A stretch of DNA of 64,000 bases from Myxocyprinus asiaticus (GCF_019703515.2 NC_059372.1:16157492-16221491), one strand, 5' to 3'; positions 12,977 through 24,602 are shown, counted from the stretch's first letter. Made by a program: numbers and translations. The notes: a model not told the origin generated them from the sequence alone.

Positions 12977-14488
12977 CTAATTGTGAGTTGATGGATAAAA
13001 TAGGTGTATGCCATGGCTAAATAGATGAGTCTTTAGTCTAGACTTAAACAGAGTGAGTGTGTCTGTGTCCCAAACAGTGTTAGGGAGACTATTCCATAGT
13101 TTAGGAGCCAAATAGGAAAAGGATCTACCTCCTTTTATGGATTTTGATACTCTAGGAATTATTAGCAAGCCAGAATTTTGTGATCGTAATGAACGTGATA
13201 GAATATAGCATGTCAGAAGGTCACTTAACTACTGTGGAGCTAGACCATTCAAACTTTGTATGTAGTTAACAGAATTTTAAAACTAATACAAAATTTAACA
13301 GGTAGCCAATCTAATGACGATACAATGGGGCTAATACAATCATATTTCTTGGTTCTAGTCAGCACTCTGGCAGCTGCATTTTGAACCAGCTGAAGTTTAT
13401 TTATTGAACTTGCTGGACATCCTCCCAGTAATGTATTACAATAATCTAGTCTTGAGGTCATGAACGCATGAATTAGTTTTTCGGTATCAGCAACAGAGAG
13501 CAGGTATTTTAACTTAACAATATTTCTGAGGTGGAAGAATGCTGTTCTACAAACTTTGGAAATTTGAATTTCAAAGGACAGATTGGTATAAAATATAACA
13601 CTTAAGTTCTTCGCTGTAGAAGATGACATAACAGTACATCCAACGAGAGTCAAATTATATTTTAGCAGTTTATTTTTAGAGGTTTTTGGTCCAATAATTA
13701 GTATCTCTGTTTTGTCGGAATTGAGTAGAAGGACATTTCTGGCCATCCAATCTTTGATTTCATTGATACACTCTGCTAATTTGGAGAATTGTGAAATGGG
13801 TTTAAAGGAAATGTAAAGTTGGGTATTGTCAGCATAACAGTGGAAACTTATTCCATGATTCCTGATAATATCTTCCAGGGGAAGCATGTATAAGGAGAAA
13901 AGCAGAGGCCCTAAATCTGATCCCTGTGGCACTCCATACTTAACTTTTGTTTGATCTGACAGTTTCTCGTTTACACATACAAAGTGGTAGCGGTCTGATA
14001 AATAGGACCTAAACCATGCTAATGCAAGTCCACTAATTCCAACACAATTTTCCAGCCTATTCAAGAGAATGTCATGATCTATCCTGTCGAAGACAGCACT
14101 TAGATCTAAAAGCACTAATAGAGAAATGAAGCTGCGATCAGATGATAAGAGCAAGTAATTTGTAACTCTGATAAGTGCAGTCTCTGTGCTGTGTTGATGC
14201 CTGAATCCTGACTGAAATTGTTCATATATACCATTTCTCTGTAGAAATGAACATAGTTGGGAGGACAATACGTTTACTAGTATTTTCGACATAAATGGTA
14301 GATTTGAAATCGGTCTTAGCCAATTCTCTATGATCAAGCTGTGGCTTCTTAAGCAGTTTGATAACTGCCATTTTAAAGTTTCTTGGGACATGTCCTAAGG
14401 ATAGCGAGGAATTAATAATATTAAGAAGAGGTTCTGATATTACAGGGAATACCTTTTTTAAGAGCTTGTTTGGTATTGGATCTAACAT
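12977..14488 (-). pseudogene. LINE reverse transcriptase, broken
   Basis: The longest open segment is 380 codons (14391-13249), with pieces upstream (14488-14222) and downstream (13168-12977) in other frames. RT landmarks are visible: FQSGFRHQHSTETALIRV, LVLLDLSAVFDRIDHD (first catalytic Asp), YGVPQGSDLGPLLFSLYM, then the active-site box reads CYADNTQLYIS. The family box is YADD, so the last catalytic Asp is Asn here. The C-terminal conserved phrase KGGRSFSYLAPKLWNSLP is in the downstream piece. Both frameshifts and the D-to-N change mark it as dead. Confidence 0.9.
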
Positions 14489-14901
14489 ACATGTTGTGGC
14501 TTTTGATTTTTGATACGCTTTGTTAGCTCTTCATGACCTATGACAGCGAAGGATTGAAGTTTCTCATTAGGAAAATTATGAGACACTGTTTTCTGAGATG
14601 CTGAGACAGTTGATTGCATAGTTCTAATTTTATTTCTGATTATTTCAATTTTATCAGTAAAGAAATTCATGAAGTCATCACTATTGTGCTGCAACGGAAT
14701 ATCTGGTTCAGTCGATGCTTTATTCCTAACCAATTTAGCCACAGTACTGAATAAACACCTAGGATTGTTGTGATTATTTTCTATGAGTTTGCTCAAATAT
14801 GCTGACCTGGCAGCTTTTAATGCCTGTCTGTAGCTACAGACACCATCCTTCCATGCACCGCGAAATACCTTTAATTTTGTATTCTTCCACTTGCGCTCCA
14901 T
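14482..14901 (-). pseudogene. LINE ORF2 linker between endonuclease and RT, fragment
   Basis: A 139-codon open segment with a basic start (WKNTKLKVFRGAWKDG) and the phrase YRQALKAARSAYLSKLIE, typical of the region between endonuclease and RT in L2/CR1-type ORF2. It is separated from the neighbouring ORF2 parts by frame breaks. Confidence 0.75.
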
Positions 14902-15007
14902 TTTCCGAGCTGCTCTCTTGAGAGCATGAGTGTGATCATTGTACCATGGTGCGAGGCTTTTTTCTTGAATTTTCTTTAATCGAAGGGGGGTGACACTATC
15001 AAGAGTG

Positions 15008-15619
15008 CTAGAGAAGATTTATATTTTCTGTTATCACATCAAGTTCTTTTAGACTTTTTGGCTTACTGAATATGTGAGACAATTCTGGAAGATTATTAGT
15101 GAAGCTATCTTTAGTGGTCAAAAGAATAGTTCTACCTGAACGATAGCATGGTGTAGATTGAGTGACATTAGCTGATCGCAGCACACAAGGTATGAGGTAA
15201 TGATCTGAGATGTCATCGCTCTGCGGTAGAATTTCTATAGTATCAACATCAACTCCATATGACAGAATTAAATCTAGCGTATGATTATGGCGATGAGTTG
15301 GTCCTGCCACATTTTGTCTGACTCCAAGAGAGTTGAGAATATTGATAAATCCCAATGTGTCATTTTCATTATCCATGTGAATGCTGAAGTCACCAACAAT
15401 TAAAGCTCTATCTACATTAACTGCTAGATCTGATAGAAAATTAGCAAATTCACCAAGGAAACCAAAGTATGGCCTAGGTGATTTATACACTGTATCAAGG
15501 GGAAAAGATGACAGAGATTTTATATTTATATCTGACGGTGTCACATTAAGCATTATTAGTTCAAAAGACTTAAACTTATATCCTGTCCTTTGAGTAACAG
15601 TAAAAACTTCACTGTACAT
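15008..15619 (-). pseudogene. LINE AP-like endonuclease, fragment
   Basis: 203 open codons. Endonuclease landmarks include VDRALIVGDFSIHMDNE (GDF-H-D box, nicking-site residues), GPTHRHNHTLDLILSYG and SDDISDHYLI (the terminal SDH box). This belongs to the exonuclease-endonuclease-phosphatase fold that nicks target DNA for LINE integration. The N-terminal part is not in this frame, and the ORF is shifted relative to the RT. Confidence 0.85.
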
Positions 15620-16030
15620 TGCAGCTACACCTCCTCCTCGACTCTTCAGATGAGGCTCATGTTTATAACAATAACCTGGGGGAGTAGATTCATTTAAACT
15701 AATATATTAATCTGGTTTAAACCAGGTTTCATTCAAAAAGAGCACATCCAAACTATGATCTGTAATAATTTCATTTACAATTAGTGTTTTGGTAGAAAGA
15801 GATCTAATATTTAGTAGCCCTACCTTTATATGATGTTTATCTTCAATGTTTTAGTTTTTTTCAAGTTTGACCTTAATCAAATTTTTTCTAAATGATTTAA
15901 TGAGAGTTTTGTGTACTATGTGATACCTAGGCGATACAGTCTCTATGTGCTGTAGTTCATGTGACCTGTGTGACGTCTCAAGGCAGCTAGCAGACATTCG
16001 GATTAGCTTCCTGACCTGGGCCCCTGTTAG

Positions 16031-16396
16031 TCAAATACTATCACTATTAAGACTATGAGCCAAATTACTAGAGAGGAGAGTGGCACCTTCCCTGGAGGGA
16101 TGGAGTGCATCTCTCTTTAGCAGGTCAGGTCTAACCCAGAATCTCTTCCAATTGTCTATAAATCCTATGCTATTCTCCGGACACCACTCAGACATCCAGC
16201 CATTCATTGACACTAATCTACTATAAATCTCATCACCACAATGAGCAGGGAGGGGTCCAGAGCATATTACAGTGTCTGACATCGTTTTTGCAAGTTCACA
16301 CCTCTTTAACATTATCATTAGTGATCTCTGACTGGCAAAGTTGGTCATCATTAGTGCTGACATGAACAACAATTTTTGAAAGTCTACGCTTAGCAT
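16031..16396 (-). pseudogene. LINE ORF1 esterase-like domain, fragment
   Basis: 121 open codons with MSDTVICSGPLPAHCGDEIY, WMSEWCPENSIGFIDNWKRF and DALHPSREGATLLSSNLAHS. The late Asp-x-x-His (DALH) is the usual Asp/His pair of SGNH/GDSL hydrolases. Such a domain is known in ORF1 of CR1 and zebrafish L2 LINEs. The N-terminal Ser block is not visible in the same frame, so the domain is partial. Confidence 0.75.
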
Positions 16397-16870
16397 TAGC
16401 CAGCACTTGTAAATTTTATTTTATGTCAGACGCTCGAGCCCCGGAAATGCATTTAACAATGGTGGCTGGAGTCTCTATTTCCACGTTCCTTACAATAGAA
16501 TCAACAATTATTAAGGCAATTATTAAGGCTCTTTCAACATGAAAGTGGGTGCATCACTGAGTGGGGAGAATCAATTGGAAACCCTAACAGGAACAGGAGA
16601 GTGGTGTCGCTTTGCTGAGCGAGTATGCCGCCAAGACGTCACCCAAGCACCCTGCTGTGGGGGCTCTACATCTGGAACCAAAGTGTATGTGTTGCTCGCT
16701 GTTCTACCCGCATCTGAAACAGTATCTACTGGCTTTTCTTTCTCACTGACCTCCACTAGCCTTTGGATGCGTGCCTCTAACTCATTAGCCTTCTCCGTCA
16801 GCCTGACTAATTCCTTACATTTATCACTGCTGATGGAAGAAGCTACAGTAAACAGGAAGAAATAACATGA

Positions 16871-18383
16871 GCGGGTGCCATGACTTACTGCAGTTGTTTG
16901 TTGTTGTTGTTTTTTTATGGTTGTTCTTAAGCAATGAGGGTTTGAGATCGATGTGGTTCGATGAGGTTCCTAATCAGCAGATGTTTGAGAGCGATGCAAT
17001 AATCCATGTAAAACAATGGAGAAAACGAATGCATGCAGTCGAGATGTGAGATGTAGACAAGCAGAAAGAAAAAAAAAGAGAGAAAATGGGTGCGCGTGGT
17101 AAAAATAAACGCAGTTGAAACAGTAGAAAAGAAGAAATACCTGAAGCATGCGGAACCACATGTGTGTAGATGTGTGTTTTTTAAACACTCAAAGTGGAAG
17201 CACAGTGATTCATGTCTAACTCTGCATGGTTGTATCAATGGATATTGTGATGAAATGTCATCCTTGCATCAAAGACTCCCCTGGGATTGTATCAAGAGAG
17301 GTTCATTGATATCATAGAGCCCAAAAAGAACCAAGGACAGAGAGGGAAAGAGAAAAGATACATAATGTAAAAAAAGAGCACATTACTCTCCAACAATATA
17401 TTAAATATTTAATCTTCTTTCATTTAAACTGTGAGGAGTGTCAATGTAAAACTAAGAGCACATTATCACTGTACCTCAGTATGGAGTTAGTTATGACTGT
17501 TGTTCCAGCATCCATTGTGGAGACAAAAGAAAGAATGACCACAGACTGATGCTTGGCTTATCTCAGTGCAGTGGTACAGTTGATAGGCTTTCAGGTTCTT
17601 TTGTGCTGCCTTTATGACACAGGAGTTATTCACTGGCCCTGCTGTCTAAATGCTCGAGGCAGTTCCTCTTCACTCTCTTCTTTTCCTACTTTTCCCTTAT
17701 CCCTCACTCCCAATTCCAGGAGCATATGTCACTTGGAAGTGCTCTGCTAATTAGAGGGCTCTTTTGTCTGTGGGTTTCTCTTTTCTCTGTTCTTGTTGTT
17801 GACGGTATTGTCACTGGAGTATCTGTGGGAGTCCTGCCATCCCGACAGAAGGTTTTTATTGGACTCTTAATGAATTTACTTCGGGTGGTCTCCTCTGCAA
17901 ATTTGCACCTATCATTATCTGGCCAGAGTGAACACAGCCAGATTCCAGCCATCAGGCCCTCTTATCTCCTCAATTCAGGGTGTTTAAAATGTGTATGTAT
18001 ATATGTGTGTGTTCTGAGCAGCTCTGTGAGGAAGAAGAAAGCACTTTATCTAAGAATTATGAGCTTTACACAAACCTCTGATTCTTTTGTACGCTGTAGT
18101 ACTATCCCAGCTAACTAATGCAGGGCCTCGTTTCCAAAAAGCATAGTATATGGCAAGCCAATTTAACTTTTAATGCTCCCAGCATTACTCATTAGTCACT
18201 TTCACAAATACAGCCTTTTCCAGAAAAATAACTGCAATTTTTAGTTTAGAGGTCATGTGTGAACAATTCGAAAATAAATTGAGCACTGGCTATTTTCCTG
18301 AATGGGAAGTTGTAACAGTTCCTGAAAAGTTAAGTTTTGATGCTATGAGTGAACAGAATTGTATGATTAACGGTTTGAGTACG
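16871..18383. other. Intergenic DNA, partly non-repetitive; candidate regulatory block
   Basis: 16871-17330 may be the 5' UTR of the adjacent LINE or flanking DNA. 17400-18120 has balanced composition, lacks recognised repeats and holds a homeodomain-like CTAATTAGAG word near 17748 and CCAGATTCCAGCC near 17937. A 130-codon open frame (17726-18118) has no start context, splice frame or known motif and is probably chance. Function unproven. Confidence 0.3.
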
Positions 18384-19596
18384 TACACTGGCAGCCAAAA
18401 GTTTGGAATAATGTACAGATTTTGCTGTTTCGGAAGGAAATTGGTACTTTATTTTACCAAAGTGGCATTCACTGATCACAAAGTATAGTCAGAACATTAC
18501 TGATGTAAAAGACAGCACCATCACTATTTGAAAAAAGTAATTTTTGATCAAATCTAGACAGGCCCCATTTCCAGCAGCCATCACTCCAACACCTTATCCT
18601 TGAGTAATCATACTAAATTGCTAATTTGGTTCTAGAAAATCACTTGCCATTATATCAAACAGTTGAAAGCTATTTGGTTTGTTAAATGATGCTTAACATT
18701 GTCTTTGTGTTTGTTTTTGAGTTGCCACAGTATGCAATAGACTGGCATGTCTTAAGGTCAATATTAGGTCAAAAAATGGCAAAAAAGAAACAGCTTTCTC
18801 TAGAAACTCAGTCAATCATTGTTTTGAGGAATGAAGGCTATACAATGCTTGAAATTGCCAAAAAACTGAAGATTTCATACAACGGTGTACACTACTGTCT
18901 TCATAGACAAAGGACAACTGGCAAGGACAGAAAGAGATGTGGAAAGCCAGATGTACAACTAAACAAGAGGATAAGTACATCAGAGTCTTTAGTTTGAGAA
19001 ACAGACGCCTCACATGTCCTCAGCTGACAGCTTCATTGAATTCTACCCACTCAACACCAGTTTCATGTACAACTGTAAAGAGAAGACTCAGGGGTGCAGG
19101 CCTTATGGGAAGAATTGCAAAGAAAAAGCCACTTTTGAAACAGAAAAACAAAAAGAAAAGGTTAGAGTGGGCAAAGAAACACAGACATTGGACAACAGAT
19201 AATTGGAAAAGAGTGTTATGGATCTTAACCCCATTGAGCTTTTGTGGGATCAGCTAGACTGTAAGGTGCGTGAGAAGTGCCCGACAAAACAGCCACATCT
19301 ATGGCAAGTGCTACAGGATGTGTGTGGTGAAATGTCACCTGAGTATCTGGACAAACTGACAGCTAGAATGCCAAGGATCTGCAAAGCTTTCATTGCTGCA
19401 TGTGGAGGATTTTTATGAGAACTCTTTGAAGAAGTTCTGAAAAAAAATTTCAAATTGTAATAGTAATTTTTCACATTATTAATGCCCTGACTATACATTG
19501 TGACCAGTTGAATGCCACTTTGGTGAATAAATGTACCAATTTATTTCCATAAGAGCAAATTCTGTACATTATTCCAAACTTTTGGCCGCCAGTGTA
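18384..19596 (+). mobile_element. Tc1-like DNA transposon with internal deletion
   Basis: The ends are TACACTGGCAGCCAAAAG and CTTTTGGCCGCCAGTGTA, inverted repeats at least 30 bp long, flanked by TA as Tc1/mariner target duplications are. About 1.2 kb. The transposase is broken: an N-terminal helix-turn-helix (about 18775-18990, MAKKKQLSLETQSIIVLRNE), a frameshift into about 18937-19215 (RRLTCPQLTASLNSTH to HRHWTTDNWKRVL), then a jump straight to DLNPIELLWDQLD (about 19218 on). The middle of the DDE core, with the first two catalytic Asp, is missing. Non-autonomous. Confidence 0.9.
18775..19418 (+). pseudogene. Tc1-like transposase remnant
   Basis: Three pieces in different frames give the HTH DNA-binding region, the start of the catalytic domain and the C-terminal block DLNPIELLWDQL...MPRICKAFIAACGG. 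The block WKRVL/W to LNP is contracted, removing most of the DDE triad. No functional product is expected. Confidence 0.85.
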
Positions 19597-19696
19597 TGAG
19601 GTCAGGACACCCTGACGTAAGACGGAGATGATTTGGTTACTCTGGAGTCAAAAAAATGTCTTTGGACATGTAGTGAAATTGTTCCATTTAGTCGGA

Positions 19697-19753
<57 letters not shown>

Positions 19754-20345
19754 TTAGAGACTCACCATTCAAATCTGAAGTCATATGGTGAGCAGCCAAT
19801 GGAATCAACCGTGCTCGGCCATGACACTAGACCATGAAGAAATGGAGATGTGTGCTCAAAGTGGAGAAAATATTTAACGCCTCACCTCCAACTTGCGTCG
19901 CAGTCTCCATCTTCCACTCAAGACTGCACACGAGTGTGCTTGGCCTGTTTCTTTTGAGACTCGGAATAGAAAAGAAACATCAACGGCAGCGCTCCTGTAC
20001 ATCCATGTTTGTTTTCATCTGTCATGCATTTCCTAGAACATTGATGTGTGTTTTCACGTGAGTTTGTGATCGGATCGACTTGACAGCCGGGAGTGATCTC
20101 TCATTTAGTGTGTGTTGTCCAGTTTTTGTCTGTAGCTATTTACACAGTTGGTAAGTGTGTGATACCTAGTAAAATAACTAACTACATCCCAGAGTGTATT
20201 GGCATTTTAATGTTTATTTATGAAGAGTCGCAAAACGGAAAAAAGATGGAAAACATTGCATGTGTGAATAGCAGATTTTGTACATTTACCAGTAAAGGCA
20301 ATCCAACAATTTTACTGCAATTTACCAGGTTGCATGTGTGAAAGG
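19597..20345. other. Gene-free DNA with a (TA)n microsatellite
   Basis: (TA)n runs from 19699 to 19749. Words such as TTACCAGTAAAGGCAATCC and GTTGCATGTGTGAAAGGGGC near 20290-20350 are repeat-like. No gene is recognised. Confidence 0.5.
19699..19749. repeat. (TA)n microsatellite
   Basis: About 25 uninterrupted AT units. Confidence 0.98.
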
Positions 20346-20349
20346 GGCT

Positions 20350-20650
20350 ATTGTAATAGCATTTTTACTGGTAATATTTCAATTAGAGATCTTTACAATA
20401 GATTTTCTACTCGGAAGAATTCCAATTACAGAGCTCTCTATTTGCATTTTTATAAGAATGCAATTGCAGGCTACAACTGAATTACAGAGCTCTGCGAATG
20501 CATTTTTACTAGTAAAATCTCCAATTAAAGAGACCTCAAATAGATTTTTTACTAGTAAAAAATTAATTACAGAGCTCTCTCGTTCAAATTTTACTAATAA
20601 GAATCCAATTACAGTGCTCTACAGACTATTCTCACTAGTAAAAACTTGTA
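20350..20650. repeat. Array of short palindromic units, left block
   Basis: Degenerate repeats of about 43 bp, each with two dyads: TTACTAGTAA and ATTACAGAGCTCTGTAAT-like. GAGCTC cores occur near 20442, 20488 and 20574; ACTAGT cores occur near 20507, 20551 and 20633. Units diverge more than in the right block. Because each unit is a palindrome, orientation cannot be assigned. Confidence 0.85.
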
Positions 20651-21540
20651 TTCACAAGATGCAAAACAGAAGATATTACACCCATTTCCCTTTACAAATC
20701 CCACCTGATGTAGGCTACATTTTAAAATAAAGTTAATGTGTGGCGTGGTTAGATATTAGCATTACATATTGTTAGAAGCTTATTTAGCAAACATATTAAT
20801 TGTATTCACGTAGTCTCAGAATTACTGTAATATCGAGATGACAGCTCAGAAATGCTTTGTTATTGAAGGATAATATTTAATCACTATATATATTAACCTC
20901 TGTTTACTGTTGAAAAATATTTATGAGCAAAGAAAACACACCAAGCAACTCCGGCTATAATAAAATGTAATAAATAAAATATGATAATAATATATATTAT
21001 AAAAATGTGCTATAATGAAAGCTATTTTGTAATGACATAACAACTGTTAAGCAACAGAAGTCAAAGCTTTTTTTTTATTATTACAAATTTCTATACTGTA
21101 ACTACACCAGAAACTCATACGTATGGTTCATAGTAGCATTGGTTGGACTGAAAAAAAAAAAAAAGATGAATTTATGGGACTGGCAAGGATTTATATCAGC
21201 CCTACATACAGTGGCACTCCCAATCACACCAACACAGCTATTTACAATGCCAAAGTTGCCTTCCGGTTGTTAGGCAAGATTAATGATAGAGAGAAATATG
21301 TTCCTATGTAGTGGTGCAACAGTATCTGAACTAGGTATAGGCTACTTATCCCTGATTCAAATATTTATAGATGGTTCAAAGGACCCTGATTTTGTTCAAG
21401 AAGCTGCAGCAATATTCTCTTCACTAAAAGGACATATATCTATTTTCACAACAGAAATTCTATTTCTTTTTTTCCTACCTTCCAATTTGTACAAGCAAGA
21501 TGAATTTGAATATGCATGAGGAGCGATTACCATTATGAGA
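20651..21540. other. DNA between two palindromic-unit blocks
   Basis: Mixed AT-rich sequence without the palindromic unit and without a recognised gene. It may be the interior of a foldback-type element whose ends are the two blocks, or unrelated DNA. Open frames of 62-78 codons (21123-21519) match nothing recognised. Confidence 0.35.
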
Positions 21541-21544
21541 TGCC

Positions 21545-22205
21545 ACTAAATAAGAATAGTTATCACTAGTAAGAATCGCTATTTTAGAACTTTAAAATTA
21601 GCCATTTTCTAGTAAACATTTAATTAGAGTGCTGCAATTGCATTCTTACAAGCAAAAATGCAATTACAGAGCTCTGCAATTACATACTAGTAAGAATTTC
21701 AATTAAAGAGCTTTCCAATTACATTCTTACTAGTAAGAATTCCAATTACAGAGCTCTGCAATTGAACTACAGAGCTCTGTAATTACATTACTAGTAATTA
21801 TTGCAAATAAAGAGCTCTGCAATTACATTTTTACTAGTAAGAATTCCAATTACAGAGCTGTAGCCTAGTGGGCTGCACTCATGACATGTGGTGCTGATGT
21901 ATCGTGGGTTACTCGAGTTGGAATCCTGGTCCTTTCCTGATCTGGTTCCCACTCTTCTCCCCTGTCATTTCCTGTCCCAAAAAAAAAACAAAAAAACATT
22001 TATAGTAGAAATTAAATTGTAGAGCTCTGTAATTGGAATTCTTACTAGTAAAAATTCAATTGTAGAGCTCTGTGATTAAAAATGAATGGAGTCAATGGAA
22101 ACATATGACAAGTATATATTCAATTGTAGAGCCCTGAAATTAGAATCTTTACTAGTAAACATTTTATTACAGAGCTCTGTAATTGGAATTCTTACTAGTA
22201 ATGCT
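21545..22205. repeat. Array of short palindromic units, right block
   Basis: Units of about 43 bp with cores AGAGCTCT, GAATTC and TTACTAGTAA occur near 21667-21860 and again at 22020-22200. The block is interrupted by a SINE-like insertion at about 21860-21990. Several units show near-perfect symmetry, for example TTACTAGTAAGAATTCCAAT (21726 on) and its mirror ATTGGAATTCTTACTAGTAA (22032 on). It could extrude cruciforms or hairpins. Confidence 0.9.
21860..21990 (+). mobile_element. tRNA-derived SINE inserted in palindromic array
   Basis: It begins TGTAGCCTAGTGGGCTGCAC, resembling a tRNA A box. A B-box-like GAGTTGGAATCC follows at about 21916, and TGTCATTTCCTGTCCC plus an A-rich tail close it (about 21965-21998). 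The palindromic units resume directly after it. Family from memory: a teleost SINE with a TTTCCTGTC tail. Confidence 0.65.
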
Positions 22206-22509
22206 GGGAACATTAAAAGGTGGCCTTCCATAATCTTAAGCCTCAGAATATCGAAGAATCAGAGGTGGGTAGAGTAGCCAAAAACTGTACTCAAATAAAA
22301 GTAGAATTACTTAAAAATAACTACTCAAGTAGAAGTAAAAGTACTAACATAAATAATTACTTGAGTAAGAGTAAGAAAGTATCCAATTAAAAAGAAGTAA
22401 TCAAGTAATGAGTAACAAGTTACTTTCACAAATGACATAATGGACCTTAACTCCCCTATATTCCATAACATAATAAACATTTAACATGTATTGCAGAATT
22501 ATTATTATT

Positions 22510-22801
22510 ATTATTAATGGAAATTCTGTCATCATTCACCATCATGTTGTTCCAAACCCGTATGACTTTCTTTCTTCCATGCAACACAATAAGGAGATTT
22601 TAGACAGAATGTTTGTCACTATTTTCTTTCAGTGAATGTTTTTTTTTTTATATATATATATTGAATGTGAATGGTGACCGAGACTGTCTGTCTAACATAT
22701 TTTGTGTTCCACATAATACAAAGCGTCACACTAGCTTGGAACAACATGAGGGTAGGGAAATTATGACAGAATATTAAATTATGGCTGACCTATCACTTTA
22801 A
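22510..22801. repeat. Angel-like MITE, short form
   Basis: The left arm starts GAAATTCTGTCATCATTCAC and the right arm ends GAATATTAAATTATGGCTGACCTATCACTTTAA. The centre holds GTGAATGGTGACCGAGACTG and a short TA run. It abuts the next copy and shares a single TTAA (22798-22801) with it. Confidence 0.8.
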
Positions 22802-23246
22802 AGAGATAGTTTACCCAAAAATGAAAATTATCTCATAATTTACTCACCCTCATGCCATCCCAGATATGGATGACTTCCTTTCTTCTGCAAAAACAAATTA
22901 ACATTTTTAAAAGAATATTTTAGCTCTGTAGGTCAGTACAATGCAAGTGAATGGGTGCCAAAATTGTGATGCTCCAAAAAGCACATAAAGGCAGCATAAA
23001 AGTAATCCATAAGACTCCAGTGGTTAAATACATATCTTCAGAAGTGATGATAGGTGTGGGTGAGAAACAGATCAATATTTGTCATTTTTTGCTAGACAGC
23101 AGGGGGTGATATGCAGAGAAGTATGTGAATCACCAAAAACACAAGAAGAATGTGAAAGTGATCCATTTCTTTGTTTCTCATCCACACCTATCACATCGCT
23201 TCTGAAGATACTGATTTAACCACTGGAGTCTTATGGATTACTTTTA

Positions 23247-24602
23247 ATAATAATAATAATAATAATAATAATACATTTTATTTGTAATGCACCTTTCTTG
23301 TACTCAAAGCGCAACAGTACAATCACAATTTTACAACATAATATACAATAACATTAACAACAATCAACGCACAAAAAAAAACAAAAACAAAAAAACAAAT
23401 TAATTTAAAAAAACCTGATTAAAAAAGTATGTTTTAAGCAGTTTTTTAAAACATTCAAAGGAAGTTTTTTAAAACATTCAAATGGAAACAGGTAATTAGT
23501 TCCACAGCTTTGGAGCAATGCAAGAAAAGGCCCTACCACCTATAGTTTTCAATTTACAAAGAAGCTGATATAGTGTGATAGTACCAGCAGAGCGAAGAGA
23601 ACGAGAGGAAATATACGGTGTTACCAAATCACAAATGTAAACTGGAGCCAGCCCATGTACTGCTTTAAAGGTTAACATAAGAATTTTAAAATCAATACAA
23701 GATTGAACTGGGAGCCAGTGTAACTGAGAAAGGACAGGGGTAATGTGCTGACGTGAAGATGTGTGAGTCAGAACACGAGCAGCTGAATTCTGTATGTATT
23801 GTAACCTCTTAATTGAGTTTGCCGGTAGACCTACAAAAAGTGAGTTACAATAATCAAGCCTGGATATAATAAAGGCATGAATAAGCCTTTCTGTAACAGG
23901 AAGAGAAAGAAAAGGTCAAATATGGGCAAAATTTCAGAGATGGAAAAAGGCTACTTTTGTAATGTTTTTAAAATGGGTGATTAAAGAAAGCTGTGCATCA
24001 CAAATTACACCCAGGTTCCACACCTGGTTTGCAGGAATAATTGAACTGTCATCCATAAAAAGTTCCAAACTATTACATTTACTCACAGCATTCGGAGTAC
24101 CAATTAAAAGAATTTCAGTTTTGGAACAATTCAGTTTCAAAAAATTATGTTTTATCCAGGTCTTGATTTCTAACAAACAAGCAGAGAGTGTTGAAGATGC
24201 TAATGAACAATCTGGCTGAGTGCTGATATAAATCTGGGTATCATCAACATAACAATGATAACCCAGCCCAAATTTCTGGATAATCTGTCCAAGAAGCAAC
24301 AAAGAGATATTGAACAGAATAGGACCCAGAACTGACCCCTGCAGAACCCCCTGTTGCATTGGAACATTCTGTGATCTATTAATGCCAGTATAGGGAAACT
24401 GTGAATGCTCATATAGGTAAGATTTAAACCAATTGAGAACAATGTCAGAAAGGCCAATCCACTTTTCTAGTCTGTCCAACAAAATTGTGTAACAAATAGT
24501 ATCAAATGCAGCAGTGAGGTCTAACAAGACTAAAATGCCACAAGCCCCTGAATCCGTTGTAATAAGGAGGTCACTTATTATTATTATTATTATTATTATT
24601 TT
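23247..24602 (-). mobile_element. 5'-truncated L2-type LINE inside an Angel-like MITE
   Basis: The LINE reads on the - strand. Its 3' end is marked by an (AAT)n stretch on the + strand (23250-23273), next to the reverse complement of GGTGCATTACAAATAAAATG. Its other end is an (ATT)n run (24573-24601). Only the RT and C-terminal region remain, about 1.35 kb; the endonuclease and ORF1 are absent. Confidence 0.85.

Larger units (their letters stand above)
12004..16870 (-). mobile_element. L2/CR1-clade LINE with esterase ORF1, nearly full length, inactive
   Basis: The element reads on the - strand. From its 5' end: an ORF1 N-terminal region (about 16870-16500), an SGNH/GDSL-like esterase segment of ORF1 (about 16396-16030), an AP-like endonuclease (about 15620-15008), a linker, a reverse transcriptase (about 14490-13000) and a 3' UTR ending near 12004. 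The 3' end contains the reverse complement of CTGTAAAGCTGCTTTGAAA, shared with the L2 tail at about 59580-59720. Esterase-bearing ORF1 is known for zebrafish L2 elements. The frames are broken in several places, so it cannot be autonomous. The 5' border is uncertain and could extend to about 17300. Confidence 0.85.

Noticed and set aside
17726..18118. 130-codon open frame in a repeat-free block
   Set aside because: No start context, splice frame or domain; kept only as a finding about possible constraint.
20350..22205. CRISPR-like array
   Set aside because: Eukaryotic context, units are palindromic and degenerate, no unique spacers of constant length.
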